Shown: positions 45,675 through 54,562 of the stretch, piece after piece
Layout: each line of letters opens with the position of its first letter
Numbering within the stretch: the first letter of the stretch is position 1
NCBI GenBank assembly: GCA_030054195.1
Contig: JASGCJ010000004.1
Coordinates: 4,256-68,255, forward strand
Direction of reading: 5' to 3'
Source: Minisyncoccota bacterium
GTDB lineage: Bacteria; Verrucomicrobiota; Verrucomicrobiia; Methylacidiphilales; Verrucolacustridaceae
DNA: 64,000 bases
Notes under the pieces: model-generated
What the model saw: only the letters and a program-made list of their open reading frames with translations
Told to the model about the DNA's origin: nothing
Databases searched by the model: none
Position numbers and translations under genes: made by a program

Positions 45675-47992
45675 TGAACATGATCAAAGAAAACCCGGCG
45701 AAAAGCCGAACACTGGCCCACCTCCAACTCACGAGCGAAGTTGTGGTTGTCGGCGGTGGACTCGCCGGAACCTGCGCCGCCATCACCGCTGCTCGCTCCG
45801 GGGCCAAGGTCGTCTTGATCCAAGACCGTCCGGTGCTGGGAGGAAACGCCTCCAGTGAAGTTCGGTTGTGGGTCCTCGGGGCCACGGCACACATGGGGAA
45901 CAATAATCGCTGGGCACGCGAGGGTGGGGTCGTGGACGAAATCCTCATCGAGAACCTCTACCGCAACCCGGAGGGAAATCCGTTGATGATGGATACCATC
46001 CTTCTCGAGAAAGTGGCCGAGGAAAAGAACCTTACCCTGCTCCTCAATACTGCGGTTTATGAGGCGGAAAAAAGCGATCCGGACACCATATCAGCCGTCC
46101 GTGCATTCTGCTCGCAGAACGCCACGACCTACACCGTAAACGCCCCGGTCTTTATTGATGCGAGCGGCGATGGCATTCTTGGCTTTTTGGTCGGCGCCGC
46201 TTTTCGCATCGGGGTCGAATCGCGCGCGGAATTCGGTGAGTTGTTCGCTCCGGAAGAGTCCACCCGCGAACTACTAGGACACTCCATTTACTTTTATTCC
46301 AAAGATGTCGGCCGCCCGGTCCGGTATGTCGCCCCCTCCTTTGCGCTTAAAGACATAACGAAGATTCCCCGGTGGCGTGATCTTCGCGTCTCTGACAGCG
46401 GGTGCCGACTCTGGTGGCTCGAATGGGGTGGTAGCCTCGATACCGTCCATGAAAGCGAAACAATCAAATGGGAACTTTGGCGAGTCGCCTATGGCGTCTG
46501 GGACTACATCAAAAACTCCGGGCAGTTCCCGGATTCGGCCAATCTAACCCTCGAATGGATCGGCACCATCCCAGGAAAACGCGAGAGCCGTCGTTTCGAG
46601 GGAGACTACATGATCCGCCAGCAGGACCTGATCGAACAGCGCGTCCACCCAGATGCCGTTTCCTTTGGCGGTTGGGCCATCGATCTTCATCCGTCCGACG
46701 GCGTTTACAGCCGAAAGCCGGGTTGCGAGCAATGGCATGCCAAGGGCGTTTTCCAAATCCCCTACCGAACGATGTATTCCCAGAATGTCCGCAACCTTTT
46801 CCTCGCCGGCCGGATCATTAGCGCCACCCACATTGCCTTCGGGGCAACTCGCGTGATGGGAACCTGCGCCCACAGCGGGCAGGCGGTTGGCCTGGCCGCC
46901 GCACGTTGCGCAAAAGAGGGACTCGTCCCCCGCGACTTGCTGGAGCCCGCCCGTATGCGGAAACTCCAGACCGATCTCATCACTTTTGGCCAATACATTC
47001 CTGGGATGGCGCTCCGTGACCCTGATGATTTAGTCAGCATGGCCGTAATTACCACTTCGACCGAACTTCGGCTCTCCGAGCTACCCGCCACCGGGGAGTC
47101 GGCTCGGCTGGATTTCTCCGCCGCCATGATGCTCCCGGTCCGCCCCGGCCCCTTGCCAGCGATGGAGTTCCTTCTCGATGTTGAAAGCGAAACAGACCTA
47201 GTTGTCGAATTACGGATCAGCAGCAAAGCTTCCAACCACTCACCCGATGTCACCCTTGCCTCGCACAAGATTCATCTGCAACCCGGAAAGGGAATTCCGC
47301 TTCCCGTCCGCTTCGACGTGACAATCCGTGAACCCCGCTACGTGTTCGTCTGCCTGATGCGCAACCCCGCGATCTCGGCCCGGCTCTCCGACCAGAGGCT
47401 CACTGGCATCCTTTCTATTTTCCAAAAATACAACCCCGCGATGGCCAAGGGACCGAGCCAGGAACCGCCGGAAGGCAGCGGCCTCGAACGCTTTGAATTC
47501 TGGCTGCCTCAGCGCCGCCCGGGGGGCAAAAATCTCGCCATCCGGATCAATCCTCCCCTCCACGTCTTCTCGGCGGCCAACCTGACGAACGGGCACCAGC
47601 GACCTATCGCGCAACCCAACGCCTGGGTGGCTGAACTGAAAGACCCTTCCCCGCATCTTCGTCTGACCTGGCCGGAGCCCAGAAAGATTTCACGCGTTGT
47701 CCTCTATTTCGACAACGACTTTGACCACCCCATGGAGACTGTCCTAATGACCCACCCTGAAACTGCAACCTGCTTTTGTGTCTGTGATTTCTCGATTTTG
47801 GATGGCCGCTCCGGGGCTTTGCTCGCCGAGGTGTCCGGCAATCACCAGACCGTTCGATCCATCACCCTCACCAAACCGGTTGTCACCGACTCTCTGGAGA
47901 TCCGGCTAACTCCACCCGAAAATGGGATCCCAGCCGCGCTCTTTGAGGTGCGTTGCTACGGTTCGCAAACGCCAGCTTCCCGATTAGCGTGA
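45674..47992 (+). CDS. FAD-dependent oxidoreductase with C-terminal beta domains
   Basis: 772 aa. The Rossmann FAD site is VVVVGGGLAGTCAAITAARS (residues about 17-36), then VLIQDRPVLGGNASSEVRLW, a signature of the FAD_oxidored family often found beside glycosidases in Planctomycetes, Lentisphaerae and Verrucomicrobiota. NLFLAGRIISATHIAFGATR and MGTCAHSGQAVGLAAA form the second flavin-contact region. From about 480 onward are two beta-sandwich-like domains, the last resembling a galactose-binding module. There is no signal peptide. It could oxidise a sugar or polyol, but the reaction is not established for this group. Start and stop of the GH9-like gene share one base (TAATG). Confidence 0.8.
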   Translation: MNMIKENPAKSRTLAHLQLTSEVVVVGGGLAGTCAAITAARSGAKVVLIQDRPVLGGNASSEVRLWVLGATAHMGNNNRWAREGGVVDEILIENLYRNPEGNPLMMDTILLEKVAEEKNLTLLLNTAVYEAEKSDPDTISAVRAFCSQNATTYTVNAPVFIDASGDGILGFLVGAAFRIGVESRAEFGELFAPEESTRELLGHSIYFYSKDVGRPVRYVAPSFALKDITKIPRWRDLRVSDSGCRLWWLEWGGSLDTVHESETIKWELWRVAYGVWDYIKNSGQFPDSANLTLEWIGTIPGKRESRRFEGDYMIRQQDLIEQRVHPDAVSFGGWAIDLHPSDGVYSRKPGCEQWHAKGVFQIPYRTMYSQNVRNLFLAGRIISATHIAFGATRVMGTCAHSGQAVGLAAARCAKEGLVPRDLLEPARMRKLQTDLITFGQYIPGMALRDPDDLVSMAVITTSTELRLSELPATGESARLDFSAAMMLPVRPGPLPAMEFLLDVESETDLVVELRISSKASNHSPDVTLASHKIHLQPGKGIPLPVRFDVTIREPRYVFVCLMRNPAISARLSDQRLTGILSIFQKYNPAMAKGPSQEPPEGSGLERFEFWLPQRRPGGKNLAIRINPPLHVFSAANLTNGHQRPIAQPNAWVAELKDPSPHLRLTWPEPRKISRVVLYFDNDFDHPMETVLMTHPETATCFCVCDFSILDGRSGALLAEVSGNHQTVRSITLTKPVVTDSLEIRLTPPENGIPAALFEVRCYGSQTPASRLA

Positions 47993-48064
47993 CCCGTTGT
48001 CTATCCTCGGATCTATGCTTGTCCGTTTACGCCTACGCGGCTCGCTACCCTTGGCATCTGGCTT

Positions 48065-48763
48065 CTAGGCACCCGACTCTTGCTGGATGATGGCCTGAAC
48101 CTTAACCGTCAACACTTCGACAATTTTTTCACGCGCGGCATTGCCCTCCTCGATCGAGGCAAGGGTGGGTTGACCGTTCACTCCTCCCGAATCTGGTTGG
48201 AGAGCCGCCCGGCTCCGAATGCGATACCAAGGTTTCTCCACGTGGAAATCCCGGGCGCGTTCAGCATGAAAACGGGTGCCCACCGCCGCCGCGATCTCAG
48301 TTTCCCCCTTGTCTGCATGGGAGATTCCCGTCAGGCCAGCCACGGTCCAATAATTCCAGTAGCAGGCATGCAGGTCAGGCCACTCCCGCCAAAGTTTGTG
48401 CAGAGCGCACTCCGCCGGAACGCTGTTTGCCCCGTGGCCGCTCAGCCAGATCTGGTTCTTGAATCCTTGAAAACAGAGAATTCCGGCAAGATCGGCGAGG
48501 ACTTGGCTCATGGTCTCGAACGAGACCCCGAGCGTGCCAACATATTCCCGCATTTCATCTGCGAACCCGTAGTGAACTGTCGGCAAAAGGATCGCCTTGG
48601 TGTTTTCAGCCACGCGGCGGGCAAAATAAGTCGCTGTATCGGTATCCACAGAGACAGCTAGATGCGGACCATGCGCCTCAATCAGACCGAGTGGGAGGAT
48701 GACCGGAAGGCGACGATCAAGCGCAGCGATTTCTTCGTTGGTCAATTGGGACCACTCAATCAT
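48065..48763 (-). CDS. Creatininase-family amidohydrolase
   Basis: 232 aa, about 25 residues shorter than typical creatininases. LPLGLIEAHGPHLAVSVDTD carries E29, H31 and D40 of the two-metal site, and IWLSGHGANSVPAE carries the later His. The family hydrolyses cyclic or linear amides (creatinine, formamides, mycofactocin maturation substrates). Here it closes the GntR operon and overlaps the ROK kinase start by 8 nt, so a lactam or lactone derived from a sugar acid is a more sensible substrate than creatinine; that is inference from context. Confidence 0.8.
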   Translation of the reverse strand: MIEWSQLTNEEIAALDRRLPVILPLGLIEAHGPHLAVSVDTDTATYFARRVAENTKAILLPTVHYGFADEMREYVGTLGVSFETMSQVLADLAGILCFQGFKNQIWLSGHGANSVPAECALHKLWREWPDLHACYWNYWTVAGLTGISHADKGETEIAAAVGTRFHAERARDFHVEKPWYRIRSRAALQPDSGGVNGQPTLASIEEGNAAREKIVEVLTVKVQAIIQQESGA

Positions 48764-49730
48764 GGCATTTCTCCTTACACATCATCGCCGCTCCCACAAC
48801 TCCCGAGTACTCCTTCAATTCCGAAATCAGAACTGGAATCTCTCGATCCTTCGGATAGCGAAAGCTTGATTGGGCGACATGCTCTTTCAGTTGAGGAAGG
48901 AAGTGACGGTGAGCCAGCGTGGCTCCGCCGCTTAAGATGAGCACCTCTGGCGAATACGCATGAACCGCACTGACCAGCAGCCAGCCCAACGAGGAGGTCC
49001 AACGCCGGAGTTCATCACAGCAAAGGGGATCACCGTGTTCCACTCCATCGCGGATGATTGTTTCGAAATCAATTGCATGCGGATTTTTCCAGTAAGTCTC
49101 CGAGAGCCGGGAGGGGATCCCCCGCTGAAGGCCCGAACGGACAGCAAGAGCCAGCGCGGTGGCGGAACAGTTCATCTCTCCTGTTCCGCGCGCTCCAGTC
49201 AAACAGAGGCGATCATCGGAAGTGTTGATGACAAGGTGCCCGACCTGCGTGCCGAACATGAAATGGGGATCATCGGGAATCCGACCGTCAACCATAACTC
49301 CCGACCCGACTCCGGTTCCCAAGGTCACCGCGACGGCATAGCGACAACTTCTGGCATGGCCGACATGTTTTTCCGCAAACATGGCCGCCAACCCATCGTT
49401 GGTTGCAAAAACAGAGGTTCCAAAGACCTCTCGGAAACGGGGCACCAGCGGATAACCCTCCAGCCCATCGATTTTTCCAGGCAGATAAACCACGCCGTGA
49501 TTCGGGTCCACCGGCCCGGTCAGTGCCAACCCGATTCCGTCAACAGGCCCTTGTTGCTTCGCGGCCAAATCGCGAACGTGGTCGACAATCAATTCAACGA
49601 TCGAGGCGAAGGAGGCGTCCTTCGGCAAGGAAACTGTTTTACTGACGAGTACACCCCCGCTGCTGGAGACCAGACCGCATTTTATGCGCGTTCCACCCCA
49701 GTCTACTCCGATGAAAACTTCTTCCTTCAT
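48756..49730 (-). CDS. ROK-family sugar kinase
   Basis: 324 aa. FIGVDWGGTRIKCGLVSSSG is the N-terminal phosphate motif, PGKIDGLEGYPLVPRF and FATNDGLAAMFAE (with the catalytic-base Asp) follow, and VTLGTGVGSGVMVDG is the second phosphate loop. The usual zinc motif CxCGxxGCLE is degenerate (CLTGARGTGEMNCSA), leaving the first Cys and the Glu. ROK kinases phosphorylate glucose, ManNAc, GlcNAc, allose or fructose using ATP. Overlaps: 4 nt with the oxidoreductase upstream, 8 nt with the creatininase downstream. With the SIS protein in the same operon, phosphorylation of an amino or keto sugar is plausible. Confidence 0.87.
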   Translation of the reverse strand: MKEEVFIGVDWGGTRIKCGLVSSSGGVLVSKTVSLPKDASFASIVELIVDHVRDLAAKQQGPVDGIGLALTGPVDPNHGVVYLPGKIDGLEGYPLVPRFREVFGTSVFATNDGLAAMFAEKHVGHARSCRYAVAVTLGTGVGSGVMVDGRIPDDPHFMFGTQVGHLVINTSDDRLCLTGARGTGEMNCSATALALAVRSGLQRGIPSRLSETYWKNPHAIDFETIIRDGVEHGDPLCCDELRRWTSSLGWLLVSAVHAYSPEVLILSGGATLAHRHFLPQLKEHVAQSSFRYPKDREIPVLISELKEYSGVVGAAMMCKEKCHD

Positions 49731-51055
49731 GGCATTTCAAGAATGGCACCGTCGCGAAGAAGTTGATCGCGGAGTGGGGCAAAAGAGAGCTCCTGAGTTG
49801 CCCGGCCGGTCTTGGCGGCGAGTGCGGCTGCCGTGCCGGCCGCCTGCCCTTGGGCCATGCATTGAGCCATCGAGCGGATCGAGGCGTGTGCATCATGAGT
49901 CGCCGAAAAGCAACGGCCGGCCACAACGACGTTCGGCACGCTCTTAGGAACTAAGGTGCCAAAGGGAATGCCACAGCAGTCTCCGTCCGGAAGATACGCC
50001 CAAGCCGTGTCCGTCCCACCATGGTGGTCCTCGATGGGCGCACCACAAAGTGCGATCTGGTCGTCGAATTTTCGAGCCGTGAGCACATCTTCGCGATTGA
50101 TCCGATACTCCCCATAAACCCGCCGGGTTTCACGAACCCCGATCTGCGTGCCGAAGGTCGAGAGCTGGGCTTTTTCATATCCTGGGACCTTGTCACACAG
50201 GAAACGGATGTATTCGATGGCCTGCCTGCGCCCCTCGATCTCGGCAGCGGAGAGCAACTCAGGGTCGGTCGCATTGATGACTCGATCTCCGTCGCGGCGG
50301 TAGGAGGGCAGCCGGGTCATGATTGTCGCCGTCATGTGATTGACTGGCGTGATGTGATCGGATCCCTCTTTGCGTGGCAACTGATAGAGCCCCGACTCGG
50401 CGGCCTTGGCCATCAGAGCGTGAAAATCGGCTTTGCTGACGGTCTTGCGGCGGGCCACATCGACGTTGCATAGCTTAAACGTGGTGGTCAGCGTCTGCGC
50501 CGGATCTCGGTCGCCCGCCAACTCGTAAGGAATGCCGGCGAAGTGACACAAGTCGGCATCACCCGAGGCGTCCACGAAAAACTTCCCGCGGAATCCAGCC
50601 AATCCCATCTTGGTCGCTGTGACCAGAACGTCAGGGCGCCCATGATCGAGCAGCACATCTTGAACCCACGCGTTCAAAAGAATGTCCACGCCGGATTCGG
50701 TCAGCAGGGATTCCCAGACCACCTTGAGATACTCCGGATGGTAGGTCACACCGGTGCCCGCTCCGTGAGTGTTCGGCCGCTCCAGCAGAGCCGAATATCC
50801 CTTCAAGCGGTTCATCACGTCTTCGGCGATTCCTGCGACAACTTTTAGGGATTGCGTACCCGGCGTATAAAAACCATAGAACGTGTCGAGCACGGCCGTT
50901 GAGGTTCCACCGACAAAGGGTAGGCGCTCGAGCAGCAGAGTGCGCGCCCCAGTACGGGCGGCGGCCAGGGCGGCGACAGCTCCGGCCGAACCAGAGCCCA
51001 AAACAATCACGTCGTAGCTCGCCTGAATCGAAACATTCTTTGTGTAAACGGTCAT
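49727..51055 (-). CDS. FAD-dependent oxidoreductase (FAD_oxidored family)
   Basis: 442 aa. YDVIVLGSGSAGAVAALAAA is the FAD-binding fold, with LLLERLPFVGGTSTA next to it. KFFVDASGDADLCHFAGIPY, IGVRETRRVYGEY and the C-terminal NVVVAGRCFSATHDAHAS with MAQCMAQGQAAGTAAAL are shared by this family and by the longer homologue at 45674. There is no signal peptide and no extra C-terminal module. It lies 7 nt after the SDR gene and overlaps the ROK kinase by 4 nt. The likely role is oxidation of a sugar or polyol hydroxyl in the same route; the substrate is unknown. Confidence 0.85.
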   Translation of the reverse strand: MTVYTKNVSIQASYDVIVLGSGSAGAVAALAAARTGARTLLLERLPFVGGTSTAVLDTFYGFYTPGTQSLKVVAGIAEDVMNRLKGYSALLERPNTHGAGTGVTYHPEYLKVVWESLLTESGVDILLNAWVQDVLLDHGRPDVLVTATKMGLAGFRGKFFVDASGDADLCHFAGIPYELAGDRDPAQTLTTTFKLCNVDVARRKTVSKADFHALMAKAAESGLYQLPRKEGSDHITPVNHMTATIMTRLPSYRRDGDRVINATDPELLSAAEIEGRRQAIEYIRFLCDKVPGYEKAQLSTFGTQIGVRETRRVYGEYRINREDVLTARKFDDQIALCGAPIEDHHGGTDTAWAYLPDGDCCGIPFGTLVPKSVPNVVVAGRCFSATHDAHASIRSMAQCMAQGQAAGTAAALAAKTGRATQELSFAPLRDQLLRDGAILEMP

Positions 51056-51062
51056 AAAACCT

Positions 51063-51863
51063 TTAATGAAGGTTCCATCCTGCGTCTACTTCGAGAAGTT
51101 CTCCAGTGATGGAACGCGCATCGTCGGACAAGAGGAAGCAGGCGGTCGCGGCCACATCGACGGCCGGAATCATTCCCCCGACTAAGCTTTGTTTGGACGA
51201 GACGAATTTCACCACCTCAGGATTTTCACTGGCCCGCGCACTCATGGCGGTGTGAACCAATCCAGGCGCAATCGCGTTGATGCGAATACCCTCTTGGGCA
51301 TAGAAGGCCGCAGCGGTTCGGGTCATGGAAACAATCCCCCCTTTGGCAGCGGCATATCCGATGGCCGAAAAATGAAGAGGCTCGGGTTGGACGGCGAGAA
51401 TGCTGGTCATGTTGAGTATCACTCCCCGCTGACCTGTGACTGGATCTGGCTCCTGCGCGCGCATTACCCTGAGGACTTCACGACTCATGCGATACTGCGT
51501 GGTGAGATTGGAAGTGATGGTCATCGCCCACCCCTCCTCAGTGCACTCATGCAGCGGACCGTCCCCGAATCGCCGGCCGCTGATACCGGCGACATTGAAA
51601 AGTGCCTGAATACGGCCAAAGCGCTTCCCACAGTCCTGCACCGCCGCGATGGCCACTTGGGGGTCAATCAAATCCCCGACGAAAAAAGCCGCCGACCCCC
51701 CGCTCTGCCCAATCCTCTCGGCCAGACTCCGACACTTATCTTCGTTGCGACCAACAAAAAAAAGAGCCGCGCCTGAGGCAGCAAGGCGAAGCGCCGTTTC
51801 CGCTCCAATACCGCTCGAGGCGGTGATCAGAAACGCCCCAGCATCTGGGCGGAACGTGTTCAT
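51063..51863 (-). CDS. Short-chain dehydrogenase/reductase
   Basis: 266 aa, classical SDR length. Cofactor motif AFLITASSGIGAETALRLA (TASSGIG in place of TGxxxGIG), FFVGRNEDKC after beta-2, and NVAG in LFNVAGISGRR. The catalytic Ser lies in ILNMTSILAV and Tyr-Lys in IGYAAAKGGIVSM; the SPG-like IAPGLVHTAMS follows. It is a cytoplasmic NAD(P)-dependent oxidoreductase on a hydroxyl or keto group. It overlaps the SIS gene by 4 nt and lies 7 nt from the FAD enzyme, so it works in the same operon. Confidence 0.88.
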   Translation of the reverse strand: MNTFRPDAGAFLITASSGIGAETALRLAASGAALFFVGRNEDKCRSLAERIGQSGGSAAFFVGDLIDPQVAIAAVQDCGKRFGRIQALFNVAGISGRRFGDGPLHECTEEGWAMTITSNLTTQYRMSREVLRVMRAQEPDPVTGQRGVILNMTSILAVQPEPLHFSAIGYAAAKGGIVSMTRTAAAFYAQEGIRINAIAPGLVHTAMSARASENPEVVKFVSSKQSLVGGMIPAVDVAATACFLLSDDARSITGELLEVDAGWNLH

Positions 51864-52669
51864 TTGCTATATCCAGGGAGGGCGTCCGGGCGGTAGAGGG
51901 CTTTCGCGTAGCGGCGGCGCTGGTCGGCCAGCCACTCGTCGTAATTCACCCCGTAACCCCCAAGATGCATGTTTCGGAGAACCTGATGTTTGATTCCTCG
52001 AGCATCGAGGATTTGGATGGTCAGTTCGTTGAGGCAGTGCACGAGGGTCAGCGCTCCTACGGAAGAGAGGGGACAAATCTTGTAGGTATCGTGCTTCCCT
52101 TCGTAGGTGACCGAGAGGTCACCCATCGGCATCCCGTTATCCAACAGATATCCACACCGGGCTTCCCGCGCGCAATGCCATAGGGTTTTTCCGCTGGAGT
52201 GCTTGGGTGCCGATTCCTTGGACTGGATGTCCGAGCAAATACAAATAAGGGGGTTATCGGGATAGCGTCGGATCCATTCCAGTGCGATGTCCACCGCCGC
52301 TTGCGTCTGGCCAGTAGCCGAAACAACTATCAGCGGCTCACCGGCCGCAATGCAGACTTCATCGAGGAGTTTGGCCCCAAGGCCCTCCACCTGCTCGATG
52401 GCTTGATTGATCCGAAGCCCGTCGCTTCCCACCACGTCGGTGAAGTTGGCCAGCCCGTGGCAAAGCAGCGGATGAAAACCAACCAGCGCTCCCATACGGA
52501 CCACCAACTCCTCGACGGTCACCCGCGAGTGCCCGTTGGCGTAAATGTGCACGAGGTTTCCAGCGCCGAGTGAATCCGCAAATCGGACGGCCACCTCCTC
52601 TAGGGTTTTTCTCTGTTTCTCAGCGTTGGCGGCGATGAGTGCTAGTTGGGCGGGGAAAGTTAATTGCAT
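51860..52669 (-). CDS. SIS-domain sugar-phosphate isomerase-like protein
   Basis: I choose the ATG at 52669 (MQLTFPAQLALIAANAEKQR), 10 nt before the GntR stop; a longer frame reaches 52735 but has no good context. 269 aa. The SIS fold shows a conserved NLVHIYANGHSRVTVEE near the N-terminus (phosphosugar Ser/His region), a second Ser-rich loop EPLIVVSATGQTQAAVD, and ICICSDIQSKE. SIS proteins bind or isomerise phosphorylated ketoses and aldoses such as GlcNAc-6-P or MurNAc-6-P. With the ROK kinase downstream this suggests a phosphosugar intermediate. The exact reaction cannot be named. Confidence 0.72.
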   Translation of the reverse strand: MQLTFPAQLALIAANAEKQRKTLEEVAVRFADSLGAGNLVHIYANGHSRVTVEELVVRMGALVGFHPLLCHGLANFTDVVGSDGLRINQAIEQVEGLGAKLLDEVCIAAGEPLIVVSATGQTQAAVDIALEWIRRYPDNPLICICSDIQSKESAPKHSSGKTLWHCAREARCGYLLDNGMPMGDLSVTYEGKHDTYKICPLSSVGALTLVHCLNELTIQILDARGIKHQVLRNMHLGGYGVNYDEWLADQRRRYAKALYRPDALPGYSK

Positions 52670-53382
52670 GTGTTTTGATCGAATAGTTGCACGTGGTAAC
52701 TGTAGCGGTCTGCCCGCGCGACGACCCTTGCCCATTCCATTGGTGTTCCATTCTCGAGGCGTGTTACCCGGGTAATTTCCAAAACAACTCGGGAGTCAGC
52801 CCCGATTTGCTGCTGCTCGGCCGACCTCGTTTCCCTCGCGGTCACCGACTCCCTCGCAGTGGATGCCTCCAGTTTAAAACGCTCAGCGAGGTCTTGGTAG
52901 AGCGACTCCCGAAGCAAGCCGGTGTGTTGCAATCCAGGCACAAGAACTGCCGGAAGAATATTTGTCATCACACAAACCGGCAGTCCGTCCGAGCAACGTA
53001 AGCGCCGGATCTCCACCACGGATGCACGGGAGCCCAGACCCAAAAGACGCGCGACATTGGCTGGAGCAGCCTTGGTTTTGACCGAGGCCCAAGCCGTGGA
53101 TGGCACTCCCCCAAGTTCGGCGATCGAATCGGTCCAGCTCGAAACTCCGGTGGGTACACCTCTGCCACCTTTAGCCTTTACCACCGTCCCAACTCCTCTG
53201 CGACTTTCAATCCATCCCTCCCGAGCCAGTTCGTCCGCAGCCCGCTTGACGGTAATTAGACTGACCCCAAAACGCTCGGCAATCTTCCGATGCGTAGGGA
53301 GCAGATCGCCGTCTCCAAAGTCGGAACCAATCCAACCCGCCAACTTGCGCCTCACCTGCTCATACTTGGGAAAGTGAACCAT
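52660..53382 (-). CDS. GntR-family regulator with UTRA ligand domain (HutC type)
   Basis: 240 aa from the ATG at 53382 (an in-frame TTG one codon earlier is less likely). Winged helix: LLPTHRKIAERFGVSLITVK, then RAADELAREGWIESRRGVGT. From about residue 95 a UTRA effector domain follows (VVEIRRLRCSDGLPVCVM, RVTRLENGTPMEWARVVARA), which in this subfamily binds small sugar phosphates or amino-acid-derived ligands. It heads the minus-strand operon with the SIS, SDR, FAD oxidoreductase, ROK and creatininase genes and overlaps the SIS gene by 10 nt. A perfect inverted repeat lies 6 nt upstream, so autoregulation is likely. Confidence 0.9.
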   Translation of the reverse strand: MVHFPKYEQVRRKLAGWIGSDFGDGDLLPTHRKIAERFGVSLITVKRAADELAREGWIESRRGVGTVVKAKGGRGVPTGVSSWTDSIAELGGVPSTAWASVKTKAAPANVARLLGLGSRASVVEIRRLRCSDGLPVCVMTNILPAVLVPGLQHTGLLRESLYQDLAERFKLEASTARESVTARETRSAEQQQIGADSRVVLEITRVTRLENGTPMEWARVVARADRYSYHVQLFDQNTCN

Positions 53383-53387
53383 CAATT

Positions 53388-53416
53388 AAGTATAATGATA
53401 TACTTTTTATGTGCAA
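53388..53416 (-). promoter_or_regulatory. Promoter and HutC-type operator of the GntR operon
   Basis: Perfect 18-bp inverted repeat AAGTATA-atga-TATACTT (53388-53405), whose core GTATA...TATAC matches the known HutC-subfamily GT-TA-AC operator pattern. On the minus strand TTGCAC (53416-53411), 16 nt, TATACT (53394-53389) forms a promoter whose -10 is one arm of the repeat. The ATG follows 6 nt after the -10, which implies a leaderless or nearly leaderless transcript. Confidence 0.65.
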
Positions 53417-53460
53417 GACAAAAAAACTCAAAGCCCACAAGGGGAAAGCGCCAAACAGAC

Positions 53461-54480
53461 TCAATCTCGACAGTCTGGTCTCCTCAAACCTAGTAGGGGC
53501 ACCTGCTCCCGCAACTCTTTGATCGGAACCCGCAGCAAACGCGGGGGTTGCTGTTTTTTTCGTTCGATCAAGGCGATCAAACGGCTGACGGCTTGCCGGG
53601 CCATACGGTCGCAATCCTGAACCGCCACCAACACTTTTTCGGCAGGCGAGGGATCGCCAATCCAGTCATCGAATACCCCGAAGATGAGACGATGCTGCAG
53701 CAATTCCGTAAAATGTTTCGATAGGAATGGAAGTATAGTAGAGGACTGACTTGAACCTAGCACAGCCACCATAGGACCAAACGATTGAAGTTCACGATGG
53801 ACATCCTGCTGGTAGCAAAATGGAATACCCGCTTTCACCAGTGCCTTTTGAGCTCCAATTCGCCGAGCCTCATCAACTGGATTCAAGTTGTCGAAAAGAA
53901 TAACGACCCCATTTGCTCCAGACGCTACCGCACGCTGGGCTAACTCCGCAGCACCCTGCTCGTTTTCTGAGGTAACAATAGGGCATGAAAAATCAGCAAG
54001 ATAGTTATCGAGAAAAACCAGTGGAAGCTTGATCCTTGCAATTGGATCCAGAATCTTTTTATCGTTCAACCCACGTCTTGGAATGACGATCACCCCGTCC
54101 GTCGTACCCTGCATTGCTCTGTCGAGAATGAGCTTGTAATGGTTGGAGGTGTTCGTGGCAAGGCTTCCAAAGCTGTCACTGTCATGCAGCGCAACAAAAA
54201 GAGTGTAATCGCACTCATTGGCCTGGTGACTGGCACTACGGACCAATCGGTGATCAACACTTGCATCGAGGGATGGGAGAACCAGCCAAATGGTCCTTGT
54301 CGCACCCCCTACTAGATTTCTGGCCAGCTGATTCGGACGGTATCCCATCCGATTCGCCACCTTCTTGATTTTATCCCGCGTTTGTACTTTGACGCGTACG
54401 TCTCCGCGTATAGCCCGAGATGCAGTAGAAATATCAACTCTGCAAATTCGGGCAATGTCGCTTAGTTTTACTCTAGACAT
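53461..54480 (-). CDS. LacI-family regulator, likely repressor of the ACAAGCGCTTGT regulon
   Basis: 339 aa from the ATG at 54480; an upstream in-frame start at 54540 would add 20 unlikely residues. HTH and hinge: VKLSDIARICRVDISTASRA, RVKVQTRDKIKKVANRMGYR. The ligand domain runs from GATRTIWLVLPSLD to the C-terminus, with DGVIVIPRRG and VFDDWIGDPS in the effector lobe. The palindrome found at six intergenic sites in the window also lies about 105 nt upstream of this start, inside its own promoter, which marks this protein as the best candidate for the binder. The inducer is presumably a sugar released from the target glycan. Confidence 0.88.
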   Translation of the reverse strand: MSRVKLSDIARICRVDISTASRAIRGDVRVKVQTRDKIKKVANRMGYRPNQLARNLVGGATRTIWLVLPSLDASVDHRLVRSASHQANECDYTLFVALHDSDSFGSLATNTSNHYKLILDRAMQGTTDGVIVIPRRGLNDKKILDPIARIKLPLVFLDNYLADFSCPIVTSENEQGAAELAQRAVASGANGVVILFDNLNPVDEARRIGAQKALVKAGIPFCYQQDVHRELQSFGPMVAVLGSSQSSTILPFLSKHFTELLQHRLIFGVFDDWIGDPSPAEKVLVAVQDCDRMARQAVSRLIALIERKKQQPPRLLRVPIKELREQVPLLGLRRPDCRD

Positions 54481-54562
54481 TTCTTTCACAAGGTTACATG
54501 AGCGCAGAAGTTCATGTAAAGGGTAGCGAAGAAGCAACAAGCCTTTCTAGCGCCCCGGGCAG

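Noticed and set aside
47993-48064. Possible terminator between the convergent FAD oxidoreductase and creatininase genes
   Set aside because: No stem of useful length followed by a T-run was found in these 72 nt.
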